Assembly (NCBI GenBank): GCA_964511535.1
Contig: CAZEFW010000016.1
Span: forward strand, 17,826-81,825
DNA: 64,000 nucleotides
Source of the DNA: CAZCFB01 sp964511535
GTDB taxonomy: Bacteria; Myxococcota_A; Polyangia; GCA-2747355; CAZCFB01
Direction: 5' to 3'
Shown here: one piece after another, positions 1 through 10,271 of the stretch
Layout: each line of letters begins with the position of its first letter
Position numbering within the stretch: position 1 is the stretch's first letter
Program-made: the position numbers and the translations under genes
Notes under the pieces: model-generated
Databases searched by the model: none
The model's input: the letters and a program-made list of their open reading frames with translations, nothing else
Told to the model about the DNA's origin: nothing

Positions 1-1
1 C

Positions 2-700
2 GGCATGGAGCCCGGCGCCTCCCTGGCGGTGAGCGGCGGATCGGGCGCCGAGGTCTACCTGGACGGCAAGCCGGTGGGCGCCGCGCCGGTGAAGCTGGGC
101 GGCCTGATGCCCGGGTCACACCTGGTGCGGGTGCAGGCACCCGGCTATGTGCCGACCTCCCGCTGGGTGAAGCTGAAGAGCGGCGGCACCGCGCGGGTGG
201 GGGCGCAGATGGCAGAGGGTGACCAGCTGGCCGCCTTCACGCGGGCGGCTGCGAGCGGGCGCGCCGAGCTGGCCCGATCGCGCCCCGGCCGCGGCGTCGG
301 AGTGCTGGCCCGGCTGCTCGGGGTGGACTCGCTTGTGCTGGTGGTGGCGCCGGCTGGCGGCAAGGTGCAGGCCACCTGGGCCGAGGGCGGGTTCTGGATC
401 AAGCGTTACCAGGCCGCCGTGGGCGAGGGCCGCGAGCCGCTGTTTGCGGCGCACTTCATGGACCGCGGCGCGTCGGTGGGCGAGGGCGGGCCCGAGTGCC
501 GCCGGGACGCCGAGTGCGGCGCGAAGCGCGCCTGCTCCGACGGGCGCTGCGTGGGGCCGGGGGGCGGCGCGCCGGTGTACAAGAAGTGGTGGTTCTGGAC
601 CATCATCGGGGCCGTGGTGGTGGGCGGCACCGTGGGCGCCGTGGTGGGCACCATGCCGGACAAGTGGACGGCGAGCGTGCAGCGGGGGAGCTGGCCGTGA
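2..700 (+). CDS. PEGA-domain membrane protein (5' truncated)
   Basis: The frame is open to the left edge, so the true N-terminus lies outside the window and the Met at position 5 may be internal. The first ~65 visible residues look like a PEGA repeat (EVYLDGKPVGAAPVKL, then HLVRVQAPGYVP), a small surface beta-fold common in myxobacterial-type proteins. A four-Cys dickkopf-like stretch follows (C-x5-C-x5-C-x4-C, near residues 160-180). A hydrophobic Gly/Val-rich helix near residues 197-217 probably anchors the protein just before the C-terminus. Its TGA overlaps the GTG of the next gene (GTGA at 697-700), so the two are translationally coupled. The specific role is unknown. Confidence 0.7.
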   Translation, partial: GMEPGASLAVSGGSGAEVYLDGKPVGAAPVKLGGLMPGSHLVRVQAPGYVPTSRWVKLKSGGTARVGAQMAEGDQLAAFTRAAASGRAELARSRPGRGVGVLARLLGVDSLVLVVAPAGGKVQATWAEGGFWIKRYQAAVGEGREPLFAAHFMDRGASVGEGGPECRRDAECGAKRACSDGRCVGPGGGAPVYKKWWFWTIIGAVVVGGTVGAVVGTMPDKWTASVQRGSWP

Positions 701-2019
701 CGCGCCTCATGGCAGCTGCGGCGCTGGCCGCGGGCCTCTCGCTGTGCGTGGGGGGCTGCGATCCGGAGCTCTTCCTCGACACCGCGGGGGTGCACCTGGT
801 GGTGGGGCAGAAGGGGAGGGTCAAGGTGATGCAAGGGGGAGACGGATCGGACCTGATGCTCGACAGCCTGAGCCTCACCGACTCGCTGGGGCGCAGCTAC
901 GACAGGACCAAGCTCAACGCGACCGCGGTGGAAAGCGGCGAGCTGGAGCTGGAGGTGCCCACTGGCATCGCCCCGGGCTCGGCGAGCCTTGAGGTGAAGA
1001 CCTCCGCCGGGCATGGCTTCTCTGGCTGGCTACAGATTACCCGGCTGGCCGCCATGCGCGATCTGGCGGGCAAGGTCTGGATGCTGGCGCTGCCCGACCC
1101 GGGCTCCATGAACCAGTACCTCGACATCGCGCCGGGGACCAAGGGCATGGGCAAGGGGTCGGGGCAGGTGGCCATCTCGCCGGACGGCAAGCTGCTCGCC
1201 TCGTCGGCGCGCTCCATCTGGCGGGTCTATTTCTCCTGGACCGGGGACCACCCGATGAAGCACTTCGTCCAGCTCACCCGGGAGGTCATCGACCTCGCCG
1301 TGGCGTCCACCGGGCAGACCCTGGCCGCCACGGACCAGGGCATCTTCTACATCCAGCGGCCGGTGTCGCGCGACAAGGAGCTGGTGCTGGGCAAGGCTGC
1401 GCTGGCCACGGGGAACACCGTCTGCCTGGCCGTGGCGCGCAACGCCAAGGCGGCCGCGGCGCTGTCGCTGGTCAACTCGTCATCAGCCACCTACAAGCTG
1501 TACCGCATCGGGTTGAGCGGGGCGGACCCAAAGATCGAGACCCAGGACAACCTGAGCTGGGTCATCACCAAGGACAACGTCTTCGACCTGGCCATGACCC
1601 ACGACGGGCAGGCGGTGCTGGCGACCAACAAGATCGCCAACCGGCTGACCCTGATGAAGAAGAGCGGCGCCAGGGTGGGGATGACCCTGCCGAGCGGTCA
1701 CTCCGGCCCCGTCTCGGTGGTGGCCGGACCGGGGGGCATGTTCTACGTGCTCAACGAGACCAGCAAGAACGTCACGGTGGTCACCATCAGCGGCAACAAG
1801 CTGAAGGTGCAGAACAAGATCGACCTCGGCCTTGCCGCCAACAGCGGCGCACCCCTGGAGCTGAGCCTGAGCGCCAACGACGAGCTCGTGGTGCTGGCCC
1901 AGCGCGAGGTGGTGCTGGTGGACACCAAGACCGCCCTGGCGACCACCATGAAGTTCACCAACCTCTTCGCCGACAAGACCAAGGGTGAGATCGGCGCCAG
2001 CATCGCGATCCAGCCATAA
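697..2019 (+). CDS. Beta-propeller-like lipoprotein
   Basis: 440 residues from the GTG at 697; an ATG four codons on (709) is the alternative. The N-terminus is a signal peptide with a lipobox ending VGGC (Cys21). Asp at +2 would favour inner-membrane retention by the enterobacterial Lol rule, which may not hold here. The rest shows repeated short beta motifs of the type ISPDGKLLASS, VASTGQTLAATD and MTHDGQAVLATN, the pattern of YVTN/WD40-like propeller blades. No enzyme signature was seen. It overlaps the upstream PEGA gene by 4 bp and probably works with it at the envelope. It resembles the two propeller lipoproteins at 42144-45466 in style. Confidence 0.75.
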   Translation: MTRLMAAAALAAGLSLCVGGCDPELFLDTAGVHLVVGQKGRVKVMQGGDGSDLMLDSLSLTDSLGRSYDRTKLNATAVESGELELEVPTGIAPGSASLEVKTSAGHGFSGWLQITRLAAMRDLAGKVWMLALPDPGSMNQYLDIAPGTKGMGKGSGQVAISPDGKLLASSARSIWRVYFSWTGDHPMKHFVQLTREVIDLAVASTGQTLAATDQGIFYIQRPVSRDKELVLGKAALATGNTVCLAVARNAKAAAALSLVNSSSATYKLYRIGLSGADPKIETQDNLSWVITKDNVFDLAMTHDGQAVLATNKIANRLTLMKKSGARVGMTLPSGHSGPVSVVAGPGGMFYVLNETSKNVTVVTISGNKLKVQNKIDLGLAANSGAPLELSLSANDELVVLAQREVVLVDTKTALATTMKFTNLFADKTKGEIGASIAIQP

Positions 2020-2050
2020 AAAATGTCGCACAGGGCGGGCGCGAGCACCG

Positions 2051-2113
2051 TTTCAGGCGAGTCCGAAACCGGTAAAATGTCAAGTGGCGGGGTCAGACCC
2101 CCCTGTATGACAT
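2051..2113. repeat. 63-bp direct repeat, copy 1, with nested palindrome
   Basis: First of two 63-bp copies (the second at 2128-2190) that differ at six positions. Inside it, AAAATGTCA (2074-2082) pairs with TGACATTTT (2108-2116, just past the repeat end), and GGGGTC/GACCCC pair around a single A (2089-2101). This makes a two-tier hairpin. It resembles REP-like palindromes found near IS200/RAYT-type transposases, but no transposase is present here. Confidence 0.85.
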
Positions 2114-2127
2114 TTTATTCGCGGCAA

Positions 2128-2190
2128 TTTCAGGCGAGTTCGGAAACGGTAAAATGTCAAGTGGTGGGGTCAGACCCCCCTGCTTGACAT
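2128..2190. repeat. 63-bp direct repeat, copy 2, with nested palindrome
   Basis: Second copy of the 2051-2113 unit, separated by 14 bp. It keeps the inner GGGGTC-A-GACCCC palindrome. Its outer arms are ATGTCAA/TTGACAT, where arm and partner have changed together relative to copy 1 (TGTCAa/tTGACA). It ends 9 bp from the stop codon of the leftward gene at 2200. Confidence 0.85.
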
Positions 2191-2199
2191 ATTGTTTGG

Positions 2200-3072
2200 C
2201 TACTTGAACAGGCCCCAGCGCAGGGGGCCTTGCTGGGCCTGGGGCATGTCGGTGGGGCCGATGGGCTTGTTCCAGTTGTACTTCTGGAGGACCTTGAACA
2301 GCTTGCCGTTGAGGTCGGGGTAGTTGGACAGGGACTTGCCTCCGCTCACGGCGTGAATGTCGGTGATGCGGCGGTCCTTGACGGTGGCGGCCAGGGCCTC
2401 GCCCGTGGAGAGCTGGATGTCGCCGTTCATGGTGCTCAACCGGGTGCTCCGCAGGGTGGCGCCTGCCTTGACCTCGAGGACCGGCGCGGTGTGGCCCACG
2501 GTGGTGGGGCGGCCCGGCTTGGTCGGGTCCCGGCGGTCGGGCTTGTTGTAGCTGAACATCAGCAGGTCGCCTGGCTGCACCTTCTGCTTCCACGCCTCGG
2601 GCGTGGTGAGGCGATCGATTGAGCGGATCAGCTTGGCGTTGTCAGTGACGTTGTGCGCGCCGAGGTACTGCTTGGCGAAGGTCTTGAGCTGGTCGAAGGT
2701 GCGGAACTGGGCGCTGTCCACGTACTTCCAGCCCTTCTTCCACACCTTGAAGGTCACCCGCAGGCCCTTGTGCTTGGCGAAGTTGAGCAGGTTGTCCAGG
2801 GCCAGGTCCGCGCAGTCGATCTTCTTGCCCGCATAGCGCGGCAGATGTGTCTTCGAATAATTGGCGAACGCCTTGTGCTGGGCGCGCCGGGTGCTGCCCT
2901 TGAACAGCCAGGTGTCCCCGCCATTACGCAGGGGGTAGGCCCGGTGGGAGGTCAGCCGGCGGGGGGTCTCGTGCTTCTTGTACACGCGGATGCCGCCCAC
3001 CTTCTCGTAGGCAGCCGCAGGGAAGGCCACCAGCAGGGTCAGCAGGGCGGCACAGAGATGCTTGGTCTTCAT
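2200..3072 (-). CDS. Secreted NlpC/P60- or CHAP-like protein
   Basis: 290 residues from the ATG at 3072, chosen because it begins a clean signal peptide (MKTKHLCAALLTLLVAFPAA, cleaved near AAA-Y). The frame stays open to 3180 but the extra residues do not look like a protein. Cys87 in the KKIDCADLAL context, GDLLMF at 168-173 and His194 in TVGHTAPV follow the Cys...GD...His order of NlpC/P60 and CHAP cysteine peptidases that cut peptidoglycan peptides. This suggests a periplasmic or secreted wall hydrolase or amidase; the match is by motif order only. A sigma-54-like element ends about 37 bp upstream of the ATG. Confidence 0.65.
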   Translation of the reverse strand: MKTKHLCAALLTLLVAFPAAAYEKVGGIRVYKKHETPRRLTSHRAYPLRNGGDTWLFKGSTRRAQHKAFANYSKTHLPRYAGKKIDCADLALDNLLNFAKHKGLRVTFKVWKKGWKYVDSAQFRTFDQLKTFAKQYLGAHNVTDNAKLIRSIDRLTTPEAWKQKVQPGDLLMFSYNKPDRRDPTKPGRPTTVGHTAPVLEVKAGATLRSTRLSTMNGDIQLSTGEALAATVKDRRITDIHAVSGGKSLSNYPDLNGKLFKVLQKYNWNKPIGPTDMPQAQQGPLRWGLFK

Positions 3073-3108
3073 GGGTACTCTCACGGTAATCGTCCAGGTA
3101 CCTGAAAG

Positions 3109-3123
3109 GCACGAAGCGTGCCA
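3109..3123 (-). promoter_or_regulatory. Candidate sigma-54 promoter (one mismatch)
   Basis: The minus strand reads TGGCACGCTTCGTGC: a perfect -24 block and a -12 block with GTGC for TTGC, keeping the essential GG and GC at the right spacing. The predicted start (~3097) leaves a 25-nt leader before the ATG at 3072. The same bases form a GGCACG/CGTGCC hairpin (3108-3122), so the match could be incidental. Confidence 0.35.
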
Positions 3124-3231
3124 CACCGCGTGATAAATGATTCCAGCATGTTGGGTGCACGTGGCTGGTGCGCAATTCATCGTTTTACGGAGAGGAGTCC
3201 GGATTCGAGAGGGGCGAGGCTGCAGCCCTGG

Positions 3232-4851
3232 TCAGAGGGCCAGCCAGGCGCCCTCGATGAAGCGCGGGTCCAGGTCCCCGGGGGAGAGCGGGCCGAGGAC
3301 CTCCTGCAGCCGCTCGAGCCATGGCGCGATGAGCGCCTCCCGTTCAGGGGCCAGCGCCTCGGCCTGGCTGCGGGCCGCGGCCGACAGCTCGCCACCTCCC
3401 AGATGGTCGCCGATGAACTGGCCCAGGGCCTCCAGGCTCAGCGGCTGGTCGGCGCGTCCGAGGGCCGCGTTGATCACCCGGGTACGAAACAGGTCGCCCA
3501 GGGTCACGCCGGCGGGGTAGGGGTCAGGCAGCCCGCGCTGATCCATGAAGGCCACCTCCTCGCCAACCCGCTCCACCCACGCTCGCGCCAGCCCCAGCTC
3601 CTCGAGGGTCCGGATGGCCCGCGCTTCCCCCGAGGCCGCGTCGAAATAGCGTGGGCGCAGCCTGAGCAGCGCCTCCACCTGCTGCCGCAGGGGCGGGTCG
3701 AGCCGGTTGGCCGCGCCCAGCCGGGCGCCGAGCTTGCCCTCCCGCTGCAGCGGGAGCAGGGCCCGGTGCAGGTCCAGCCCCATGCTGTGCCCCAGCCGCG
3801 CCAGCCGCATCAGCGCGATGCCCGCCAGCGCCGCAGGCCCCCGGGCCACATCCCCGCCGCAGACATACTCCAGGCCGAGGCTCAGGCGCCAGCGCAGGTC
3901 GTCGAGGCTGTGCCGCGCGGCCTCGGTGTCGTCCGGGCTTACGCGGTCGGCGGCCAGGGCGCGATTGCCCAGCGAGAGCAGCGCTTCGGCGATTCGATCT
4001 CGCTCGGATGCATCGTCCAGGGCGGTCACGGCCCGGGTCCAGAAGGACCCGTCGCCCCCTGGCGACAGGGTCAACGCGTCAGGGGCCGTGCCCACCGGAT
4101 CGGCGTCGGCCTTCAGCGCCATGTCCGCCGTACGCTCCGACGGCGACACCGAGGCGGGGTCGAGGTAGGTGTACAGGATCAGCGAGTGGTGTGGATCGGC
4201 GAAGCCGAGGTCTTCCAGCCGGTTGTTGCGCCAGCGCAGGCTCCACTCCTCCAGCTCGGTGGGCAGCTCCCAGAGCAGGTTCTGCAGCAGCCGTCGGGTG
4301 TCCTCGGGCTCCTCCTGATAGAGCTTGTCCAACAGGGTGTTGACCTGGTCCACCTGGGCCTTGCTGTGGGCCAGCACCTCCACGGCGTACCAGTTGTCGG
4401 GTGATGTCCACACCGCGCCCTCGGGCTCCTCGGGCAGGTTGCCGTCCTCCAGCAGGTACAGGCGGCTCCAGCGCAGCAACAGGCAGCCGAGCAGCTCGAT
4501 GTCCAGGGCGTGGATGTGGCGCATGGCCACGTCGTCGGACAGCGTGCTGAGGAAGTGGATCCAGTCCAGCGACTCCTCCAGCTTCAGCCGGTCGCCCTGC
4601 CACAGCTCCAGGTCCAGCACCTCGCGCACCTGGTCCGCCGAGGCTAGCTCAATCAGCTCGCCGGCGTCGCCCATGCCGACCTCGCAGATCAGCCGGTGCA
4701 GCAGCGGGCTCGGCACCTCGGGCATCCACTTGGCCGCGGCCGGGTCCTCCAGGATCTGGTTGGCGATCTCGTAGGCGTCCTGGGGGCGATGCACGAGCCC
4801 GGCGATGCGAGTGATCAGGGCGCTTGGGGAGTCGTCGTCTGGTCTGGTCAT
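3232..4851 (-). CDS. DUF6178-like protein
   Basis: 539 residues, soluble, acidic and mostly helical, with no signal peptide or membrane segment. Stretches such as LLQNLLWELPTELEEW, RWRNNRLEDLGF and ALDIELLGCLLLRW match, from memory, the conserved cores of the DUF6178 family of deltaproteobacterial proteins of unknown function. No catalytic motif is apparent. It stands alone: the upstream 187 bp to the lipase-like gene shows no clear promoter, and the downstream neighbour is the secreted peptidase-like gene. The family name is an inference and the function is unknown. Confidence 0.65.
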   Translation of the reverse strand: MTRPDDDSPSALITRIAGLVHRPQDAYEIANQILEDPAAAKWMPEVPSPLLHRLICEVGMGDAGELIELASADQVREVLDLELWQGDRLKLEESLDWIHFLSTLSDDVAMRHIHALDIELLGCLLLRWSRLYLLEDGNLPEEPEGAVWTSPDNWYAVEVLAHSKAQVDQVNTLLDKLYQEEPEDTRRLLQNLLWELPTELEEWSLRWRNNRLEDLGFADPHHSLILYTYLDPASVSPSERTADMALKADADPVGTAPDALTLSPGGDGSFWTRAVTALDDASERDRIAEALLSLGNRALAADRVSPDDTEAARHSLDDLRWRLSLGLEYVCGGDVARGPAALAGIALMRLARLGHSMGLDLHRALLPLQREGKLGARLGAANRLDPPLRQQVEALLRLRPRYFDAASGEARAIRTLEELGLARAWVERVGEEVAFMDQRGLPDPYPAGVTLGDLFRTRVINAALGRADQPLSLEALGQFIGDHLGGGELSAAARSQAEALAPEREALIAPWLERLQEVLGPLSPGDLDPRFIEGAWLAL

Positions 4852-5038
4852 GGGGGCCTCGGGGTGAGATCGCGAGGTGAGAGTCTACCCGGTCCAGCGC
4901 AGACCTCAAAGTGGGAGCGCGACCGGGCCCTACTCGCTGTAGTCCCTGTGCACCGGCTTGCCGAGGGTCACATGGCTCATTTCAGCAGGTTCGCCATGGT
5001 ACAGACGTTCAGAAAGCCGACTTGCAAGGCGTGCTCCG

Positions 5039-6043
5039 CTACAGCTTTGCCTTGTTCAGATACTTCAGCAGGTCCTGCATATAGATCGCGGCGTGGGCCT
5101 TGGCGTTGATCACCCAGTTATCCGCGCCCGACAGCTTGGGCGAGGAGACATACTTGCCCGGGAAGAAGTGGTCACCTGTGTAGCTCACCGTGCGGTAGAT
5201 GATGGTCTTGTTCGCGGGCTGGCCGTCGCCCACCCCGCTGGGGGTCTCGTCCGGCTTGTTGAGCTTGTTCAGCCAGAGCGAGCCGCTGTACAGCTCGGCG
5301 CACGCCACGTTGATCATGGCCGCGCCCGGGGCATCACACAGCTTCAGGCCGTGGTTCGGGCCGCTGACGAAGTACGCCACGCCGATCTCGTCGCGCTTGA
5401 TGCCGCCGAGCGCCTTCATGTAGTAGCGCGCCGCGGGCACACCCATTGAGACGGCCACCAGGTTGACCTTGCTGGCGCCCGAGCGCTTCTTGACCAGCTC
5501 CACCAGCCTGGCCAGCTCCGCGGCGTGGTGGGTGTTGGAGCCGCTGGTGCAATAGCCGGAGCAGTCGTTGTCCTGGAAGGTGATGGCCCACAGCGCGTTG
5601 TCGCCGTATCCACCTTTGCACATTGAACTCCGGATCGACTTCCAATCATCGGCAGTGCCGCCGTTGCCATGGATGAAGATCACCGGCACGCGGGCCGCCT
5701 TTCCAGCCTTGGCCGCGCCACCCCAGCCGGTGAAGGTGCGCCCACCGGCCGTGGTCCGCGCAGCCTTGGGAAACCGGGTCAGGTCCAGCGGGCTGGCAGC
5801 GCACGCGGGCTTGGGTGGCGGGCTGGGCGGCATGTCGGCGGCCAGCCCCGAGTCCTTGTTGTTGTTGGTCCCCCTGTCCGGTTTCTCGTGTGCTCGCGAA
5901 TCCGGCTTGCTCACCTTGCCGTCCTCCCGAGCCTGGCTCCCGGCGTCAGCGATGGCCTTGCCTGGCCCCTGGACAGGGTCATCATCACCGCATCCGCCCA
6001 GAACCAACGCCACGCTCACCACCCCCAATCCAGTTCGAATCAT
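5039..6043 (-). CDS. Alpha/beta-hydrolase (lipase-like) lipoprotein
   Basis: 334 residues from the ATG at 6043, which has a GGAGG box about 6 nt upstream and starts a signal peptide with lipobox LGGC (Cys18). A disordered linker (about residues 25-80) carries PDS/PDR/PPK repeats like those in nearby lipoproteins. The hydrolase part has VIFIHGNGG (oxyanion region, 121-129), the nucleophile elbow AVSMG with Ser199 (first Gly replaced by Ala) and candidate catalytic His residues at 292 (TGDHFF) or 317. This is the layout of class-2 lipases and triacylglycerol lipases. Cysteines in SMCKGG, NDCSGYC and LCDAP suggest disulphides. Probable cell-surface esterase; the substrate is unknown. Confidence 0.75.
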   Translation of the reverse strand: MIRTGLGVVSVALVLGGCGDDDPVQGPGKAIADAGSQAREDGKVSKPDSRAHEKPDRGTNNNKDSGLAADMPPSPPPKPACAASPLDLTRFPKAARTTAGGRTFTGWGGAAKAGKAARVPVIFIHGNGGTADDWKSIRSSMCKGGYGDNALWAITFQDNDCSGYCTSGSNTHHAAELARLVELVKKRSGASKVNLVAVSMGVPAARYYMKALGGIKRDEIGVAYFVSGPNHGLKLCDAPGAAMINVACAELYSGSLWLNKLNKPDETPSGVGDGQPANKTIIYRTVSYTGDHFFPGKYVSSPKLSGADNWVINAKAHAAIYMQDLLKYLNKAKL

Positions 6044-6206
6044 GCGCTCCTCCAGGTGAAGTCCAGAACCTAGCAGCGGGCATATTGCTGCGCAACACAA
6101 AATGAACCTTGCCGAAAAATGCCATGATAATAACCATTAGGTGACCTTGGCTCCGGATTGGCAGGCGGATATCTTGCGCTGCAGCATGGATGCTCTCCGT
6201 ACCCCA

Positions 6207-6255
6207 CTTTTTGCTTTTTGCTTTTTGCTTTTTGCTTTTCGTTTTTTACTTTTTG
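6207..6255. repeat. Tandem heptamer tract (CTTTTTG, 7 units)
   Basis: Seven consecutive 7-bp units, five exact CTTTTTG and two variants (CTTTTCG, TTTTTTA), exactly 49 bp. It lies in the divergent gap between the lipase-like gene and the LOG-like gene. Its low GC stands out from the surroundings. Read in one frame it encodes a Phe/Leu-rich pseudo-leader that could be mistaken for a signal anchor. Confidence 0.9.
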
Positions 6256-6270
6256 TTCATCCTTGTCCTC

Positions 6271-6822
6271 ATGCCAACTCCGCCCCCCAAACCGCTCCGC
6301 CGCCCTGTCATCTCGATCTGCGGCTCCTCCTCCACCTCCGCCGCCGTCGTGGAGGTCGCCGAACAACTGGGCCAGCTCATCGTCCAGCAGGGCTGGGTGG
6401 TGGCCTGCGGCGGTCGCGGCGGCGTCATGGAGGGCGCGGCCCGCGGCGGCCAGCGAGCCAGAGCCGAGGGCGCTGAGGGACTGGTCATGGGCATCCTGCC
6501 CGGTGCGGACCGCACCGAGGCGAACCCCTACCTCGACCTGGTCATCCCCACCGGCATCGGCCTGGCGCGCAACTCGCTGGTGGTCCTGGCCGCGGACGTG
6601 GTGATGCTCGTGGCAGGCAGCACGGGCACCCTGAGCGAGGCGGCCTACGCCTGGCAGTACGGCAAACCGGTCATCGCCCTGACCAACACGGGCGGCTGGG
6701 CTGCAAAGCTCGCCGGCGTGACCATGGACGACCGGCGCCAGGACCAGGTCCAGGCCGCCGCCGACGCCGCCGGGGCGGTGGCCATGGCCCGGGCCGCCCT
6801 GCAGCAAAGGGGGCTGGCATGA
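6271..6822 (+). CDS. LOG-like / TIGR00725-type Rossmann protein
   Basis: 183 residues from the ATG at 6271. A frame extension back to 6190 only adds the translated heptamer tract and is rejected. The core has VISICGSSS, CGGRGGVMEGAARGG and AGSTGTLSEAAYAW, the SLOG-fold nucleotide-binding pattern of TIGR00725/YvdD-like proteins related to LONELY GUY phosphoribohydrolases. The classic PGGxGTxxE motif appears as AGSTGTLSE, so true LOG activity is not certain. The stop overlaps the tilS start (ATGA at 6819-6822), giving translational coupling. No good ribosome-binding site is visible at 6271, so the exact start is tentative. Confidence 0.75.
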   Translation: MPTPPPKPLRRPVISICGSSSTSAAVVEVAEQLGQLIVQQGWVVACGGRGGVMEGAARGGQRARAEGAEGLVMGILPGADRTEANPYLDLVIPTGIGLARNSLVVLAADVVMLVAGSTGTLSEAAYAWQYGKPVIALTNTGGWAAKLAGVTMDDRRQDQVQAAADAAGAVAMARAALQQRGLA

Positions 6823-8273
6823 ACCTCGGCATCCGACGGGTTTACCGGGACATCCGCGACCGGTCCCTGCTGTCGAAAGGAGAGCGCGCTGCGGTGGCCT
6901 TCTCCGGCGGGCCGGACTCCCTCTGCCTGCTTCACCTGCTGGCCCAGCTGCGCGAGACCCTCGACCTGAAGCTGCACGCCCTGCATGTCAACCACGGCCT
7001 GCGCCCGGAGGGCAAGGACGAGGCCGCGCGAGCCCGGGCCCTGGCCGAGGCCGCCGACGTGCCGTTTACCCTGCTCGAGGCCGACCTGGATCGCACCGCC
7101 CGGGGCAACCTGCAGGAGCGCGCTCGCCTGGCCCGGCGCGCGCTGCTGGAGCGGGCCGCCGACGAGCTGGGGTGCGGCCCCATCGCCCTGGGGCACACGG
7201 CCGACGACCAGGCCGAGACCGTGATCATGCGAGCCGTGCGCGGCGCCGGCCCCCGTGGCCTGGCCGGCATGGCGTGGCACGAGGGGCGCATCATCCGTCC
7301 GCTGCTAGCGGTGACCCGCCGCCAGGTGGAGGAGCACCTGGCGACCCTGCACCTCGGGGCCTCGCCGGTGCGTGATCCGACCAACCTGGAGGACGGCTAC
7401 TTCCGCAATCGGCTCCGGCGCCAGGTGATGCCCCTGCTGCGCCAGGAGAACCCCGAGGTGGTGCGCGCGCTTTGCCGAATGGCAGATATCTGCCGCGAAG
7501 AGGACAGCGCCCTGGAGCAGCTCGCGCTGGCCGAGCTGGAGCGGGCGACTCTAAATGACGGGACTCTAAATGACGGGACTCTAAATGACGGGACTCTAAA
7601 TGACGGGACTCTAAACGACAGGTCTTGGGACGACGGCGGCCTGCACGCTCCCGCGCTGGCGGCCTTGCCCGCGGCCATGCTGCCGCGGGTGCTGCTGTTG
7701 GCCTACCACCGCGCCAGGGGCGACACCCGCCGACTGGAGCGCCAGCATGTGCAGGCCATGGTGGATCTGGTCCACGGGCCAGGGCAGGGGACACGCTCCG
7801 TGGACCTGCCACGGCTGCGGCTGGAGCGGCGCTACGACGCCCTGGTATGGGTGGAGCGCCGGGGCCGAGAGCCGCTGGATCTGCAGCCTTTCGAGCCGTT
7901 CGAGGTTGCCGAACCGGGCAGCTTCCCCCTGCCCGACGGGGCGAGCCTCGAGGTGCGGCGCGGGGATCCAGAAACCCTGGGCGCGCCCGACCACGCCCAC
8001 CTGCTCGATCCGGCCGCTGCCGAGTTCCCGCTGGAGGTGCGCCCCCCTCGCCCCGGAGACCGCCTGGAGACTGGCCCCGGGCGCCACCGCAAAGTGGCGA
8101 GGTTGCTGGGGGATGCTAAGATGCCTCGTGGGAGGCGTTGGAGGATCCCCCTGCTTTTTAGTCGCAAAACGCTGGTACTGGTGGTAGGAGTCAGGGCAGC
8201 CTGTGGGGCCTCCGCCCATGACAGGGGCCCGGTACTGGCAGTATGGGAGCAGGTTGGAGGGAACAGCGAGTAG
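6819..8273 (+). CDS. tilS: tRNA(Ile)-lysidine synthase
   Basis: 484 residues. The enzyme ligates lysine to C34 of the CAU-anticodon tRNA-Ile using ATP, so that it reads AUA. The PP-loop motif SGGPDS is at residues 29-34, followed by HVNHGLRPE and GHTADDQAETVIMR, and the C-terminal substrate-binding domain ends with RKVARLLGDAKMPRGRRWR and PLLF. The start overlaps the upstream stop by 4 bp. An in-frame array of five TLND(G/R) units (7548-7622) sits in the linker after the catalytic domain; its DNA is less GC-rich than the gene around it. ftsH follows after 58 bp, a common tilS-ftsH order. Confidence 0.95.
   Translation: MNLGIRRVYRDIRDRSLLSKGERAAVAFSGGPDSLCLLHLLAQLRETLDLKLHALHVNHGLRPEGKDEAARARALAEAADVPFTLLEADLDRTARGNLQERARLARRALLERAADELGCGPIALGHTADDQAETVIMRAVRGAGPRGLAGMAWHEGRIIRPLLAVTRRQVEEHLATLHLGASPVRDPTNLEDGYFRNRLRRQVMPLLRQENPEVVRALCRMADICREEDSALEQLALAELERATLNDGTLNDGTLNDGTLNDGTLNDRSWDDGGLHAPALAALPAAMLPRVLLLAYHRARGDTRRLERQHVQAMVDLVHGPGQGTRSVDLPRLRLERRYDALVWVERRGREPLDLQPFEPFEVAEPGSFPLPDGASLEVRRGDPETLGAPDHAHLLDPAAAEFPLEVRPPRPGDRLETGPGRHRKVARLLGDAKMPRGRRWRIPLLFSRKTLVLVVGVRAACGASAHDRGPVLAVWEQVGGNSE
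7548..7622 (+). repeat. 15-bp in-frame tandem repeat inside tilS
   Basis: Four exact copies of ACTCTAAATGACGGG and a fifth degenerate one (ACTCTAAACGACAGG), encoding TLNDG x4 then TLNDR. The length is a multiple of three, so the reading frame is kept. The unit is AT-richer than flanking tilS sequence. Confidence 0.95.
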
Positions 8274-8331
8274 GTGTGGGGCGTTAAATGGGTAACGTCG
8301 CTGGACTAGCAGTTGCCTGGAGGCACCCGAG

Positions 8332-10248
<1,917 letters not shown>

Positions 10249-10271
10249 GCATCCAATCCGGCCGGCCGTCG

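Noticed and set aside
4930..4980. 16-codon minus-strand frame (MSHVTLGKPVHRDYSE) after a coding-looking tail
   Set aside because: Too short, no clear ribosome-binding site and no parent gene; at most a remnant.
6190..6270. N-terminal TM leader on the LOG-like protein
   Set aside because: The hydrophobic residues come only from translating the CTTTTTG repeat tract.
8282..8297. CGTTA/TAACG inverted repeat upstream of ftsH as an operator
   Set aside because: Only 5 bp per arm, easily due to chance, with no second copy noticed.
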